The notes beneath the pieces are model-generated. The model saw only the letters and a program-made list of their open reading frames with translations. It made no database searches and was not told where the DNA came from. Shown in pieces: positions 15,359 through 25,091 of a stretch of DNA of 49,926 nt; within the stretch, counting starts at the first letter, position 1; every line of letters begins with the position of its first letter. The DNA lies in assembly GCA_035655155.1 (NCBI GenBank), contig DASRVH010000031.1, positions 1 to 49,926 of the forward strand. Direction: 5' to 3'. A program made the position numbers and the translations under genes. The stretch is from Lentisalinibacter sp035655155 (GTDB lineage: Bacteria > Pseudomonadota > Gammaproteobacteria > Steroidobacterales > Woeseiaceae).

Positions 15359-18300
15359 CTATTCCGCGGCGAGGGAAAGCAGGGTGGCGTTGCCGCCTAC
15401 CGCCGCGGTGTTGTTGCTGAGGCTGCATTCGGTGGCGAAGCGCAGGAGATAATGCGGTCCGCCGGCCTTCGGCCCGGTTCCGGACAGGCCCTGGCCGCCG
15501 AAGGGTTGCGCACCGACGACGGCACCGATCATATTGCGGTTGACGTACAGGTTTCCCACCCGCGCCCAGGCGGCGATGTCCCGCGCACGCCGGTCGATGC
15601 GGCTGTGCACGCCCATGGTCAGCCCGTAACCCGTGGCGTTTATCGCCTCCACGGTCTTGCGCAGGTCCCGGGCGCGAAAGCGACAGATATGCACCACGGG
15701 CCCGAAAACCTCGCGGCCCAGCTGGTCGATACTCTCGATCTCGATGGCCGTCGGCGCCACGAAGGTGCCACCTTCCGTGCCCTCGCCGAGCCGCGTACGG
15801 TGCACCAGAGACGACTTCGCGCCCATGTCGGCCACATGGCGCTCCAGCATCTCCTGCGCGTCGGTATCGATGACCGGACCCACATCGGTGCTCAGCAGAC
15901 CCGGATCACCCACGCTGAGCTCATCCATATGGCCGGTCAGCAGCTCGATCACCCGCGGCGCGATGTCGCGCTGCACGCACAGGATGCGCAGCGCAGAGCA
16001 GCGCTGGCCGGCGCTGTTGTACCCGGAATACACGGCGTCCTTGACCACCTGCTCGGGGAGGGCCGAACTGTCGACCAGCATCGCGTTCTGCCCGCCGGTC
16101 TCGGCGATGAACGCCGCGATGGGCCCCGGCCGCTCGGCCAGCGTCCGGTTGATCAGCCGCGCCGTCTCGGTGGAGCCGGTGAACGCGACGCCCGCCACGC
16201 GCGGATCGGCCACGGCCCTGGCCCCGACCTCCCCGCCCTCGCCGGGCAGAAAGTTCAACACCTCGCCCGGCACGCCGGCCCGGTGCAGGATGTCGACTGC
16301 CCGCGCCGCAATCAGCGAAGTCTGCTCGGCCGGTTTTGCGAGTACGGTATTGCCGGCCGCGAGCGCCGCCGCCACCTGGCCGGTGAAAATCGCCAGCGGG
16401 AAGTTCCACGGGCTGATGCAGACGAACACGCCCCTGCCCTGCAACCGGAGTTCGTTGCGTTCGCCGGTGGGCCCCGCCATCGGCAGCGGCGCCCCGAACA
16501 GCGCCTCCGCACGGGCCGCGTAATAGCGCAGGAAGTCCACCGCCTCGCGGACCTCTCCGAGCGAGTCCCCGATGCTCTTGCCCGCCTCGGCCACGCACAG
16601 GGCCATCAGGGCGGGCGCCTCCTCTTCGTAGAGGTCCGCGGCACGGCGAAGGACGTCCGCGCGCGTCCCCCCATCCGTCGCGTTCCAGTCGTACCAGGCC
16701 TCCGACGCCGACCCGAGCGCCCGGTCCACCGCGGCGGCATCCGCGTATTCGACCACGCCCACGATCTCGCCCGTACGCGCCGGATTGCGCGACTCCACCG
16801 GCCGTCCGGACAGCGTCCGGCCGCCCACGCGGGGTCGCGCATGATGACCGCCGTCCAGGGCCTTCTGCATCCGCTCCAGCCAGCCGCCCAGGAAGGCCCG
16901 ATCGGCCAGGTTCAGGCCGCGGGAATTGCGCCGCTCCTCGCCGTAGATTGCCGCCGGCAGCGGGATGCGCGGATGGGGATACGACTCGAGACGCCGCACC
17001 GCCTCGACCGGATCCGCCACGATCTCCTCCACCGGTGCCTCCTCGTCGACGATGCGGTTGACGAAGGAGGTATTGGCGCCGTTCTCGAGCAGCCGCCGCA
17101 CCAGGTAGGGCAGCAGATCTTCGTGGCTGCCCACCGGCGCGTACACGCGGCAGGGCCGGTCGTAGCGCTCCGGGTCGACCACCTGTTCGTAGAGCTCCCC
17201 GCCCATGCCGTGCAGTCGCTGGAACTCGTAGTCCCGCCGTTCGCCCGCCAGGTGCAGGATGCTCGCCAGCGTATGCGCGTTGTGGGTGGCGAACTGGGGA
17301 TAGAGCCGCTCGCCGGCATCCAGCAGCTCGCGGGCGCAGGCGAGGAAGGAGACGTCGGTGTTCGCCTTGCGGGTGAACACCGGATAGCCCTCCAGCCCCT
17401 GCTCCTGGGCGCGCTTGATCTCGGTGTCCCAGTAAGCGCCTTTCACCAGGCGCACCGGGATACGCCGGCCGGTGCGCCCGGCCAGCTCCGCCAGCCAGCG
17501 GATCACCGGCAGCGCCCGCTTCTGGTACGCCTGCACGGCGAGGCCCAGGCCATCGTAGCCGGCCGCCGAGGTGCTCTCGGCGACCGCCGCGAAGATCTCC
17601 AGCGAGATCTCCAGCCGGTCGGCCTCCTCCGCATCCACCGTCAGCGGTATCCCCGCCTCCCGAGCCATCTCCGTCAGCCCGGCGAGCCGCGGCACCAGCT
17701 CGTCCAGCAGTCGGGCCCGATGCGTGAACTCGTAGCGCGGATGCAGGGCGGAGAGTTTCACCGAGATGCCCGGCGCCGCGATGACGTCGTCGCCGGCCGC
17801 GCCGCCGATGGCCTCGATGGCGCCGGCATAGGCCCGGAAGTAGCGCTCGGCGTCCCCGGCGGTGAGCGCCGCCTCGCCGAGCATGTCGTAGGAGTAGCGA
17901 TAGCGCCGGTTGTCGCCCTTGCCGGCCCGCTCCAGCGCCTCTTCGATGTCCCGCCCCATCACGAACTGGTAGCCCATGATCTTCATCGCCTGGCGCATCG
18001 CCTGACGTACCACGGGCTCGCCCGCCTTGCCGGTCAGCTTGCCGAGGAACTTCGCCGGATTGCGGATGGTGGCCTCGTCCAGCCGCATGAGCCGGCCGGT
18101 CAGCATCAGCCCCCAGGTGGAGGCATTCACGAACAGCGAGTCGCTGCTGCCGAGGTGCTCCTCCCAGCGGCCCGAGGTCAGCTTGTCGGCGATGAGACGG
18201 TCTGCGGTATCCGCATCCGGAATGCGCAACAGCGCCTCGGCGATGCACATCAGCACCACGCCTTCCTGGGAGGAAAGGTCGTACTTGTGCAGGAAGGCGT

Positions 18301-18532
18301 CCAGCCCGCCGTGGCGGCGTTCCGTCTCGCGCACCCGGGCCACGAGTTCGACCGCCGTCTCGCGCACCCGCTCGCGCAGCGCCTGCCCGGCGTCGGCGCG
18401 CTCGAGCAGCTCCGCCACCGCCTTCGACTCGTCGGCGAGGTAGCGCTCGTTGACGGCGCGCTCCAGCGGCGATGCCGCGGCCGACTGATCCGGCAGACGC
18501 CGGCCGGCGCCCTTTGTGGTTTCCCTGTTCAT
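15359..18532 (-). CDS. putA: Bifunctional proline dehydrogenase / pyrroline-5-carboxylate dehydrogenase
   Basis: PutA oxidises proline to glutamate in two steps with FAD and NAD. The 1057-residue protein has a helical arm domain (about 20-200), a PRODH barrel (about 210-500) with ISVKLSALHPRYE and RLVKGAYWDTEIK, and a P5C dehydrogenase domain (about 570-1040) with FTGSTETARLI, Glu811 in ETGGQNAMLVD and the catalytic Cys845 in GQRCSALRI. There is no N-terminal ribbon-helix-helix domain, so unlike the E. coli protein it cannot repress its own gene. The length fits a short type PutA with little or no C-terminal extra domain. The ATG at 18532 has a weak ribosome site. Proline is also an osmolyte, which suits a salt-adapted host. 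Confidence 0.95.
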   Translation of the reverse strand: MNRETTKGAGRRLPDQSAAASPLERAVNERYLADESKAVAELLERADAGQALRERVRETAVELVARVRETERRHGGLDAFLHKYDLSSQEGVVLMCIAEALLRIPDADTADRLIADKLTSGRWEEHLGSSDSLFVNASTWGLMLTGRLMRLDEATIRNPAKFLGKLTGKAGEPVVRQAMRQAMKIMGYQFVMGRDIEEALERAGKGDNRRYRYSYDMLGEAALTAGDAERYFRAYAGAIEAIGGAAGDDVIAAPGISVKLSALHPRYEFTHRARLLDELVPRLAGLTEMAREAGIPLTVDAEEADRLEISLEIFAAVAESTSAAGYDGLGLAVQAYQKRALPVIRWLAELAGRTGRRIPVRLVKGAYWDTEIKRAQEQGLEGYPVFTRKANTDVSFLACARELLDAGERLYPQFATHNAHTLASILHLAGERRDYEFQRLHGMGGELYEQVVDPERYDRPCRVYAPVGSHEDLLPYLVRRLLENGANTSFVNRIVDEEAPVEEIVADPVEAVRRLESYPHPRIPLPAAIYGEERRNSRGLNLADRAFLGGWLERMQKALDGGHHARPRVGGRTLSGRPVESRNPARTGEIVGVVEYADAAAVDRALGSASEAWYDWNATDGGTRADVLRRAADLYEEEAPALMALCVAEAGKSIGDSLGEVREAVDFLRYYAARAEALFGAPLPMAGPTGERNELRLQGRGVFVCISPWNFPLAIFTGQVAAALAAGNTVLAKPAEQTSLIAARAVDILHRAGVPGEVLNFLPGEGGEVGARAVADPRVAGVAFTGSTETARLINRTLAERPGPIAAFIAETGGQNAMLVDSSALPEQVVKDAVYSGYNSAGQRCSALRILCVQRDIAPRVIELLTGHMDELSVGDPGLLSTDVGPVIDTDAQEMLERHVADMGAKSSLVHRTRLGEGTEGGTFVAPTAIEIESIDQLGREVFGPVVHICRFRARDLRKTVEAINATGYGLTMGVHSRIDRRARDIAAWARVGNLYVNRNMIGAVVGAQPFGGQGLSGTGPKAGGPHYLLRFATECSLSNNTAAVGGNATLLSLAAE

Positions 18533-18592
18533 GTACTGTCGGCGATAAGGCCCTTCGCTCGTCTGCGGCCCGCCACCCGGCGAGCGGGCGGT

Positions 18593-18979
18593 TCAGTCCT
18601 TGCGATTCAGTCGGCGCAGTTCGCGCCGCGTGTGCTTGTCCGGCCGTCCGTCCGTGCGCGGCATGGCGCGACGGTCCTGGCGCAGCGTCTCGATCAGCGC
18701 CTCGCGCTCCCGCCGGCTCCCCTCTTCCTCATGGTAGCAGGCCTCGGCTTCACGGGCGGGGCCCCGGCGCGGGGGCAGCGTCAACACGGTCAGCCGCCAG
18801 GTCAGCCGGTCCCGGGTGATCTCCAGCCGATCGCCCGCCCGGACCGTGCGCGACGGCTTCACCCGCTCGCCGTTGACGTGCACGTGCCCGCCGGAGACGG
18901 CTTTCGCAGCGAGCCCCCGGGTCTTGAAGAACCGGGTGTGCCAGAGCCACTTGTCGATGCGCAATGCGTCTTCGGTCAT
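18593..18979 (-). CDS. hslR: S4-domain RNA-binding protein Hsp15
   Basis: Hsp15 binds free 50S subunits that carry a blocked nascent chain and helps recycle them. The 128-residue protein has an S4 domain at about residues 5-70: RIDKWLWHTRFFKTRGLA, AVSGGHVHVNGERVKPSR and VRAGDRLEIT. A basic tail ends in RRELRRLNRKD, as in E. coli Hsp15 (133 residues). The ATG at 18979 is the start. It is divergent from kbl across 93 bases, and 60 bases separate it from putA. Confidence 0.9.
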   Translation of the reverse strand: MTEDALRIDKWLWHTRFFKTRGLAAKAVSGGHVHVNGERVKPSRTVRAGDRLEITRDRLTWRLTVLTLPPRRGPAREAEACYHEEEGSRREREALIETLRQDRRAMPRTDGRPDKHTRRELRRLNRKD

Positions 18980-19072
18980 GCCCGCATTGTCGCGCCTCGC
19001 CGGCCCATACTCCAGAGGCCGCCGCGGCCGCGGCTGATATACTCCGAGCCAGCGCAAGCAAGGAGTATCGCC

Positions 19073-20272
19073 GTGAAAGACGCGTTTCTGGCATCGCTGT
19101 CCGAAGCGACCGAGGAGCTGAAGGAGCAGGGCCTGTACAAGGAGGAACGGGTCATCACCGGGCCCCAGCAGGCCGAGATCGACGTGCGCGAAGACGGCGA
19201 CACGCGCCACGTCGTCAATTTCTGCGCCAACAACTACCTGGGGCTGGCCAACCACCCGCAGATCGTCGCCGCGGCCCGCCGGGCCATCGACGAGCACGGC
19301 TACGGCATGGCATCGGTGCGCTTCATCTGCGGGACCCAGACCGTGCACAAGGAACTGGAAGGCCGCATCAGCGGTTTCCTGGGCACCGAGGACACGATCC
19401 TCTATCCCTCCTGTTTCGACGCCAACGGCGGCCTGTTCGAGACCCTGCTCGGACCGGAGGACGCCGTCATCAGCGACGCGCTGAATCACGCCAGCATCAT
19501 CGACGGCATCCGTCTGTGCAAGGCACAACGCTACCGTTACCGGCATGACGATATGGCGGACCTGGAGGAACAGCTGCGGGCCGCGAAGGACGCGCGCGCG
19601 CGCCTGATCGTCACCGACGGCGTTTTCTCCATGGACGGGACCATCGCCGACCTGCAGCGCATCTGCGATCTCGCCGACGAGTATCAGGCACTGGTGATGA
19701 TCGACGACTGCCACGCCACCGGCTTCCTCGGCCGGGAGGGCCGCGGCACCCACGAGTACCGCGGCGTGATGGGCCGGGTGGACATCATCACCAGCACGCT
19801 CGGCAAGGCGCTGGGCGGCGCCTCCGGCGGCTTCACCGCCGCACGACGGGAGATCGTCGCCTGGCTGCGGCAGCGCTCCCGCCCCTATCTCTTCTCGAAC
19901 ACACTGGCGCCGGTGATCGCCGCCGCCTCCATCGAGGTGGTGAATCTGCTCGAATCCGACAACGGCCTGCGCGAGAAACTCGCCGCCAACGCGGAATATT
20001 TCCGCAGCCGCATGGAAGCGCTCGGCTTCGACCTGCTGCCGGGCGAGCATCCCATCATCCCGGTGATGCTGGGCGACGCGCGTCTGGCCGGCCGGATGGC
20101 CGAGCGGCTGCTGGACCACGGCATCTACGTGATCGGCTTCTCCTATCCGGTGGTGCCCCACGGCAAGGCGCGCATTCGCACGCAGATGTCCGCGGGACAC
20201 GACAGGGAGCACCTCGACCGGGCCATCGATGCCTTCGCGGCCGTGGGCCGCGACCTCGGCGTCATCAGCTAG
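19073..20272 (+). CDS. kbl: Glycine C-acetyltransferase (2-amino-3-ketobutyrate CoA ligase)
   Basis: Kbl cleaves 2-amino-3-ketobutyrate with CoA to glycine and acetyl-CoA, the second step of threonine degradation. The 399-residue protein matches the E. coli length of 398 and has the PLP lysine Lys245 in STLGKALGGASGG, with MIDDCHATGFLG as cofactor-binding segment. The GTG at 19073 is fixed by AAGGAG seven bases upstream. The frame is open far upstream on this strand, but that is the antisense of putA and hslR. It forms an operon with tdh 13 bases downstream. Confidence 0.96.
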   Translation: MKDAFLASLSEATEELKEQGLYKEERVITGPQQAEIDVREDGDTRHVVNFCANNYLGLANHPQIVAAARRAIDEHGYGMASVRFICGTQTVHKELEGRISGFLGTEDTILYPSCFDANGGLFETLLGPEDAVISDALNHASIIDGIRLCKAQRYRYRHDDMADLEEQLRAAKDARARLIVTDGVFSMDGTIADLQRICDLADEYQALVMIDDCHATGFLGREGRGTHEYRGVMGRVDIITSTLGKALGGASGGFTAARREIVAWLRQRSRPYLFSNTLAPVIAAASIEVVNLLESDNGLREKLAANAEYFRSRMEALGFDLLPGEHPIIPVMLGDARLAGRMAERLLDHGIYVIGFSYPVVPHGKARIRTQMSAGHDREHLDRAIDAFAAVGRDLGVIS

Positions 20273-20285
20273 CAGCGGAGGCCAC

Positions 20286-21314
20286 ATGAAAGCACTGGTG
20301 AAGAAGCTGGCCGAACCCGGCATCTGGCTCGAGGACATCCCGGAGCCCGAGGTCGGCCACAACGACGTCCTCATCGAGGTATCCAGGACCGCCATCTGCG
20401 GCACGGACATCCACATCTACCAGTGGGACGACTGGGCGAAGAAGACCATCCCGGTGCCCATGGCCGTGGGACACGAGTTCTGCGGCCGCATCGTCGAGGT
20501 GGGCAGCGAGGTGCGCGGCCTCGAACCGGGCGACCGGGTCTCGGCCGAGGGTCACATCACCTGCGGCGTGTGCCGCAACTGCCGTGCCGGCCGTCGTCAC
20601 CTGTGCATCAACACCGTGGGGGTGGGCGTGAACCGCCCCGGCGCCTTCGCCGAGTACATCTCGGTGCCCGCCTTCAACGTCTTCAAGCTGCCCGAGGCCA
20701 TCACGGACGATATGGCAGCCATTCTCGACCCGCTGGGCAACGCCACCCACACCGCCCTCTCCTTCGACCTCGTGGGCGAGGACGTCATCATCACCGGCGC
20801 GGGCCCGATCGGCATCATGGCCGTAGCCATCTGCCGCTATGCGGGCGCCCGCCATGTGGTGATCACCGACGTGAACGACTACCGCCTGGATCTGGCCAGA
20901 CAGATGGGCGCCTCCATGACGCTGAACGTCACGCGGGACTCGATCGACGACGCCATGGCGGCACTGGGCATGACCGAGGGCTTCGACGTCGGCATGGAGA
21001 TGTCCGGGCAGCCGTCCGCGCTGCGGGAACTGCTGCGCGTCATGCACCACGGCGGCCGGGTGGCGCTGCTGGGCATTCCGCCCGAGGACACCGCCGTCGA
21101 CTGGAACCAGATCATCTTCAAGGGGCTGATGGTGAAGGGCATCTACGGCCGCGAGATGTTCGAGACCTGGTACAAGATGTCGAGCATGCTGCAGAGCGGA
21201 CTCGACGTGGGCCCGATCATCACGCATCACTTCGCCCTGGCCGACTACGGCGAGGCCTTCGAGACGATGGCCTCCGGCCGGTCCGGCAAAGTCGTGCTCG
21301 ACTGGCACGCCTGA
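20286..21314 (+). CDS. tdh: L-threonine 3-dehydrogenase
   Basis: Tdh oxidises threonine to 2-amino-3-ketobutyrate with NAD, feeding Kbl. The 342-residue zinc enzyme has catalytic-zinc residues Cys38, His63 and Glu64 (AVGHEFCG), structural-zinc residues Cys93, Cys96, Cys99 and Cys107, and a Rossmann motif GAGPIGIMA. Length is the same as in E. coli (341). A GGAGG ribosome site precedes the ATG. A terminator follows directly. Confidence 0.97.
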   Translation: MKALVKKLAEPGIWLEDIPEPEVGHNDVLIEVSRTAICGTDIHIYQWDDWAKKTIPVPMAVGHEFCGRIVEVGSEVRGLEPGDRVSAEGHITCGVCRNCRAGRRHLCINTVGVGVNRPGAFAEYISVPAFNVFKLPEAITDDMAAILDPLGNATHTALSFDLVGEDVIITGAGPIGIMAVAICRYAGARHVVITDVNDYRLDLARQMGASMTLNVTRDSIDDAMAALGMTEGFDVGMEMSGQPSALRELLRVMHHGGRVALLGIPPEDTAVDWNQIIFKGLMVKGIYGREMFETWYKMSSMLQSGLDVGPIITHHFALADYGEAFETMASGRSGKVVLDWHA

Positions 21315-21328
21315 CGCGCGGCGGCCGG

Positions 21329-21357
21329 CGGCTGCCGCAGCCGGCGGGTCCTTTTTT
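21329..21357 (+). terminator. Intrinsic terminator after tdh
   Basis: CGGCTG-CCG-CAGCCG forms a GC stem, followed after a short GC stretch by a run of six T. It lies in the 47-base gap between tdh and the convergent sppA stop. Confidence 0.75.
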
Positions 21358-21361
21358 CCGG

Positions 21362-23218
21362 CTAGCGCAGCACGTCGCAGAAGCAGTCGGCGTAGGTGCC
21401 GCGGCGGTCGTTGAAGCGGGCGATGCCGCGCCACGCGTCCTCGACCGCAGTGACGAGCGGCGCCAGCGGCGAGCCGCGGCCGGCGAAGCCGATCTCTGCC
21501 ACCGTCGGGCCGATGCGGGAGTTCAGCAGCTGCAGCAGGAATTCCTGACCCGGCGTCAACGGCCGCTCCACGTATTTCACGCCGTACTCGTCCGCCGCGA
21601 GACCCGCACGCTCCGCCGCCGCCTCGATGGCATCGTCCAGGTCGCCGAATCGGTCGATCAGCCCGAATTCCAATGCGTCCTGGCCGGTCCAGACCCGGCC
21701 CTCGGCGATGTCGTCGACCGTTTCGCGATCGAGGCCGCGCTGCTCGGCGACGCCGCCGACGAAATCCCGGTAGGTCGCATCCACCGTGATTTCGATCGTG
21801 CGCCGGAGCGTCTCGCCCATGGCACGGTCCGGGCGCAGCGCGCCGGCCAGCGTCGTCGTCCCCACCCCGTCCGTGTTGATCCCGACCTTCTCCAGCGTGC
21901 GCTGAAACGTGGGGAACATGCCCACCACGCCGATGGAGCCCGTGATGGTCGTGGGGTGCGCCAGGATCTCGTCGCCGGCTGACGAAATCCAGTAACCGGC
22001 CGAGGCAGCCACGCTGCTCATGGACACGATCACCGGTCGCTCCGTCGCCTTGAAGGCCTGGATCTCGTCGAAGATCAGCTCCGAGGCGAACGTGCTGCCG
22101 CCGCCGCTGTCGACGCGCAGCACCAGCGCCTTCACCGAGTCGTCCTCCGTGGCCCGGCGGATCAGGTCGCTGGTGGACTCGCCGCCGATGTTGCCGGCCG
22201 GCGCGTCGCCCTCCACTACCGGGCCGGACGCGACGACCACCGCCACGTTGCTGGCTGCCGCCTCCTCGCCGCGCAGCAGCCGCTGGCCGTCCAGGTAGGC
22301 GTCCATGCCGATGGAGCGGTAGCTGCGTTCCTGCCCGCCGTTGGCGCCGGCGATGCCGATCATGTGTTCCCGGAACTCGGCGCGGGTGGTTACCCGGTCG
22401 GCCAGGCCCAGCCTGAGCGCCATATCCGAGAAACGGCCGTTGCTCGCCTCGAGTTCCTCGGGAAGGTTGTCGATACCGGCCTGCAGCCGCGTGGCGTCGA
22501 GGCCGCGGGCGGCCGACACCCCGCCGAGCCAGGCCTGCCAGAGCTGACCCAGCAGATCCCGATTGGCGGACTTGGCGGCCTCCGACATGTCGTTGCGGGT
22601 AAACGGCTCCGCGTAGGACTTGTAGGTGCCGGCGGTGAAGACGTTCCAGTCGATGCCGAGCTTGTCGATGGCGTCGCGGAAATAGTTGCGGTAGATGCCG
22701 TAGCCCTGCACGAACACCACGCCCTGATCCTGCAGCCACACCTCGTCGGCGTGGGCGGCAATGTAGTAGCCGGCCTGGGTGTAGGCGTTGCCCATGGCGA
22801 TCACGGGCTTGCCCGATGCCTTGAAGGTCTCGATGGCGTTCGCGACCGCCTGCAGCTTGGTCAGACCGCCGCCGAGGAACGCGTCCAGCTCGAGCACCAC
22901 CGCCGGGATGCGCTCGTCCTCCGCGGCCCACGCCAGGGCATCCTGTACGTCACGCAGCCGGGTCTGGCCGACGCCGTCGCCCATGGCCTCGGCAAGGGCC
23001 CGGTCCACCGGATTGCCCTCGAACTCCTCCACCAGGTAGCCCTCCGGCGCGATCACCAGCGCCGCCTTGCGCGGCAGTTCGGCCACCGGCGGCGACAGGG
23101 CCGCGACCACCAGGGCGAACAGGAACAGCAGCACCAGCAGGTGCAGGATCTTGCGGATGCCGTCCAGTCCGCGCCACAGCGCACGCAGGACTCTCATCAG
23201 GGCGTTTCCCAGGGCCAT
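21362..23218 (-). CDS. sppA: Signal peptide peptidase SppA, 67-kDa type
   Basis: SppA is an inner-membrane protease that degrades cleaved signal peptides on the periplasmic side. The 618-residue length equals that of E. coli SppA. One N-terminal membrane helix is at about residues 24-41, followed by two tandem S49 domains. The general-base Lys200 is in FTAGTYKSYAEPF of the first half, and the nucleophile Ser406 in SVAASAGYWIS of the second, the split catalytic dyad of the long form. The start is set by GAGGAG eight bases upstream. It lies 80 bases after the TRAP operon's last gene and has its own ribosome site, but no terminator is obvious between them. Confidence 0.95.
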   Translation of the reverse strand: MALGNALMRVLRALWRGLDGIRKILHLLVLLFLFALVVAALSPPVAELPRKAALVIAPEGYLVEEFEGNPVDRALAEAMGDGVGQTRLRDVQDALAWAAEDERIPAVVLELDAFLGGGLTKLQAVANAIETFKASGKPVIAMGNAYTQAGYYIAAHADEVWLQDQGVVFVQGYGIYRNYFRDAIDKLGIDWNVFTAGTYKSYAEPFTRNDMSEAAKSANRDLLGQLWQAWLGGVSAARGLDATRLQAGIDNLPEELEASNGRFSDMALRLGLADRVTTRAEFREHMIGIAGANGGQERSYRSIGMDAYLDGQRLLRGEEAAASNVAVVVASGPVVEGDAPAGNIGGESTSDLIRRATEDDSVKALVLRVDSGGGSTFASELIFDEIQAFKATERPVIVSMSSVAASAGYWISSAGDEILAHPTTITGSIGVVGMFPTFQRTLEKVGINTDGVGTTTLAGALRPDRAMGETLRRTIEITVDATYRDFVGGVAEQRGLDRETVDDIAEGRVWTGQDALEFGLIDRFGDLDDAIEAAAERAGLAADEYGVKYVERPLTPGQEFLLQLLNSRIGPTVAEIGFAGRGSPLAPLVTAVEDAWRGIARFNDRRGTYADCFCDVLR

Positions 23219-23298
23219 GCTCTCACTCCTCAGTCCGGCGCGCCTGCGCCGCTGTATCGAATCCGGTTAATGACGTCGGCGCCTCCGGCAGACCGCGC

Positions 23299-24561
23299 TC
23301 AGACGCCCGGCAGCAGCCACAGGGACAGTGCCGGCACGTAGGTGATGATGATGACCGAGATCAGCAATATCAACAGGAAAGGCAACGTCGCCAGATAGAC
23401 GCGGACGATGGGCTCCTCGAAACGGTAACTGGCGATGAACAGGTTGAGACCCACCGGCGGCGTGAGATAGCCGAGCTGCATCGCCGCCAGGAAGATGATG
23501 CCGAGATGGATCGGGTGTATGTCGTACTGCGCGGCGACGGGCAGGATCAACGGCACCACGAGCACCAATGCCGAGAAGATATCCAGTATCGCGCCCAGGA
23601 TCAGCAGGAACACCAGGAGGAGCAGCAGGAAGGTGAGCGGCCCGCTCACGAACTGCTCGACCACGGCGAGCAGCTTCTGCGGCACGCCGGCATCGATCAT
23701 GATGTTGGTCGAGGCCAGCGAGACGCCGAGGATGATCAGAATGCCGCCCACCAGCAGCATGGACTCGCGCATGATCCGCGGCAACTCGCGCAGCGGGATC
23801 TCCCGCAGCATGAAGACCTCGACGAATACCACGTAGAGCGCCGTCACCGCTGCCGCCTCGGAGACGCCGATGAGTCCGGAATAGATGCCGCCCAGCACGA
23901 CGACCGGCAACGGGATCTCCCAGGCGGACTCGCGCATGGCGCCCGCCACCTCCCGCCAGGAGAAGTCCGACAGGGGCTGGCGCTGGTGACGGTTCACCCA
24001 CAGGCTCCAGCCCGAGAGCATGATCAGCATCAGCAGGCCGGGCAGCACGCCGGCCCGGAACAACTCGTCGATCGACTGCTGGGCGACGACGCCGTACAGG
24101 ATCAGCGGCAGCGACGGCGCGAACAGCAGGCCCAGGCTGCCGGCGCTGGTGACCAGCCCCAGGTTGAAGCGCTCGGGATAACCGGCCTGAGTCAGCGCGG
24201 GATACAGGATGGCGCCCAGCGCGATGATGGTGACACCCGAGGCGCCCGTGAATGCCGTGAAGAAAGCGCAGGCGGCGAGCGAGACGATGGCGAGCCCGCC
24301 GGGCATCCAGCCCAGCAGGGCGCGGGTGATGCGCACCAGCCGGCGGGGCGCGCCGCTCTCGCTCAGCACGAAGCCCGCGAACGTGAACAGCGGTATCGCC
24401 AGCAGGAAAGGCATGGTGCCGACGCTGAAGAACTCGATGGCCACGGCGGAGAGATCGATGTCCGCCTGGTAATAACCCCACATGGCACTCGCGGCGATGA
24501 CCGCGAACAGCGGCGCACCGAGCAGCGCCAGCAGGAGCAGGGCGATACCGAACAGGACCAT
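23299..24561 (-). CDS. TRAP transporter large permease (DctM/TatM)
   Basis: This is the 12-helix-type membrane subunit of a tripartite ATP-independent periplasmic transporter, which uses the sodium or proton gradient. The 420-residue product is hydrophobic throughout, with family segments such as IPLFTFAGFVLSESG, FTAFTGASGVTIIALGAILY and LTPPVGLNLFIASYRFEEP. The ATG at 24561 overlaps the stop of the small subunit gene (ATGA). The frame is open upstream inside that gene but is not conserved there. The substrate is discussed under the binding protein. Confidence 0.93.
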   Translation of the reverse strand: MVLFGIALLLLALLGAPLFAVIAASAMWGYYQADIDLSAVAIEFFSVGTMPFLLAIPLFTFAGFVLSESGAPRRLVRITRALLGWMPGGLAIVSLAACAFFTAFTGASGVTIIALGAILYPALTQAGYPERFNLGLVTSAGSLGLLFAPSLPLILYGVVAQQSIDELFRAGVLPGLLMLIMLSGWSLWVNRHQRQPLSDFSWREVAGAMRESAWEIPLPVVVLGGIYSGLIGVSEAAAVTALYVVFVEVFMLREIPLRELPRIMRESMLLVGGILIILGVSLASTNIMIDAGVPQKLLAVVEQFVSGPLTFLLLLLVFLLILGAILDIFSALVLVVPLILPVAAQYDIHPIHLGIIFLAAMQLGYLTPPVGLNLFIASYRFEEPIVRVYLATLPFLLILLISVIIITYVPALSLWLLPGV

Positions 24562-25091
24562 CACGGCTCCCGGTAACGCAGGCGGTTGCCGAGGCGGACG
24601 GCACTCGAGCCGGTGAACAGCAGATAGCGCCAGGCCATCAGTCCGAAGGCGATCGGCATGACGATCTGGAACCACCAGGCGGGCAGCCCGCCCACCAGCT
24701 GGTCGCCGAACTCCCATGCCGTATAGACGAAGCGTCCCGAATGCCAGGCCAGCAGGGCGCAGACCGCGGCGGTGAAGACATTGACCACCAGTTCGGAGAT
24801 CAGGCGCAGCCCCGGCGAGAGAAACCGCGAGACCACGTCGATGCTGATGTGCTTGTCGGCCCGGCTGGCCGCCACCGCGCCGAACAGCGCCACCCACAGC
24901 ACCATCAGCTTCAGCACTTCATCGGCCCAGATGAAGCTGAAGTCGAAAGCGTTGCGGATGATGATCTGGGTGGTGGCCAGCAGGATCATCGCGGACAGCA
25001 GAACGATGAGGACCGCGTCCTCCAGCAGCCGGCCTGCACGCTCCAGGCGCTCGCTCAGACGCCCGCCGAGACGCCCGGGCGCCTCGGTCAC
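24561..25091 (-). CDS. TRAP transporter small permease (DctQ/TatQ)
   Basis: The 176-residue protein has four membrane helices and the typical DctQ motif ATTQIIIRNAFDFSFIWADE followed by WVALFGAVAASRADKHISID. It is the small subunit that pairs with the large permease. The GTG at 25091 overlaps the stop codon of the binding-protein gene (GTGA), and its own stop overlaps the large permease start. Confidence 0.92.
   Translation of the reverse strand: MTEAPGRLGGRLSERLERAGRLLEDAVLIVLLSAMILLATTQIIIRNAFDFSFIWADEVLKLMVLWVALFGAVAASRADKHISIDVVSRFLSPGLRLISELVVNVFTAAVCALLAWHSGRFVYTAWEFGDQLVGGLPAWWFQIVMPIAFGLMAWRYLLFTGSSAVRLGNRLRYREP

Noticed and set aside
15452..19072. Very long plus-strand open frame running antisense to putA and hslR into kbl
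   Set aside because: It is a GC-bias artefact: the opposite strand codes for PutA with all active-site motifs, and kbl has its own strong ribosome site and GTG start at 19073.
20265..22931. Long minus-strand frame over tdh and part of sppA
   Set aside because: Its translation is low-complexity Arg/Gly/His sequence, while the known tdh and sppA frames carry full catalytic motifs.
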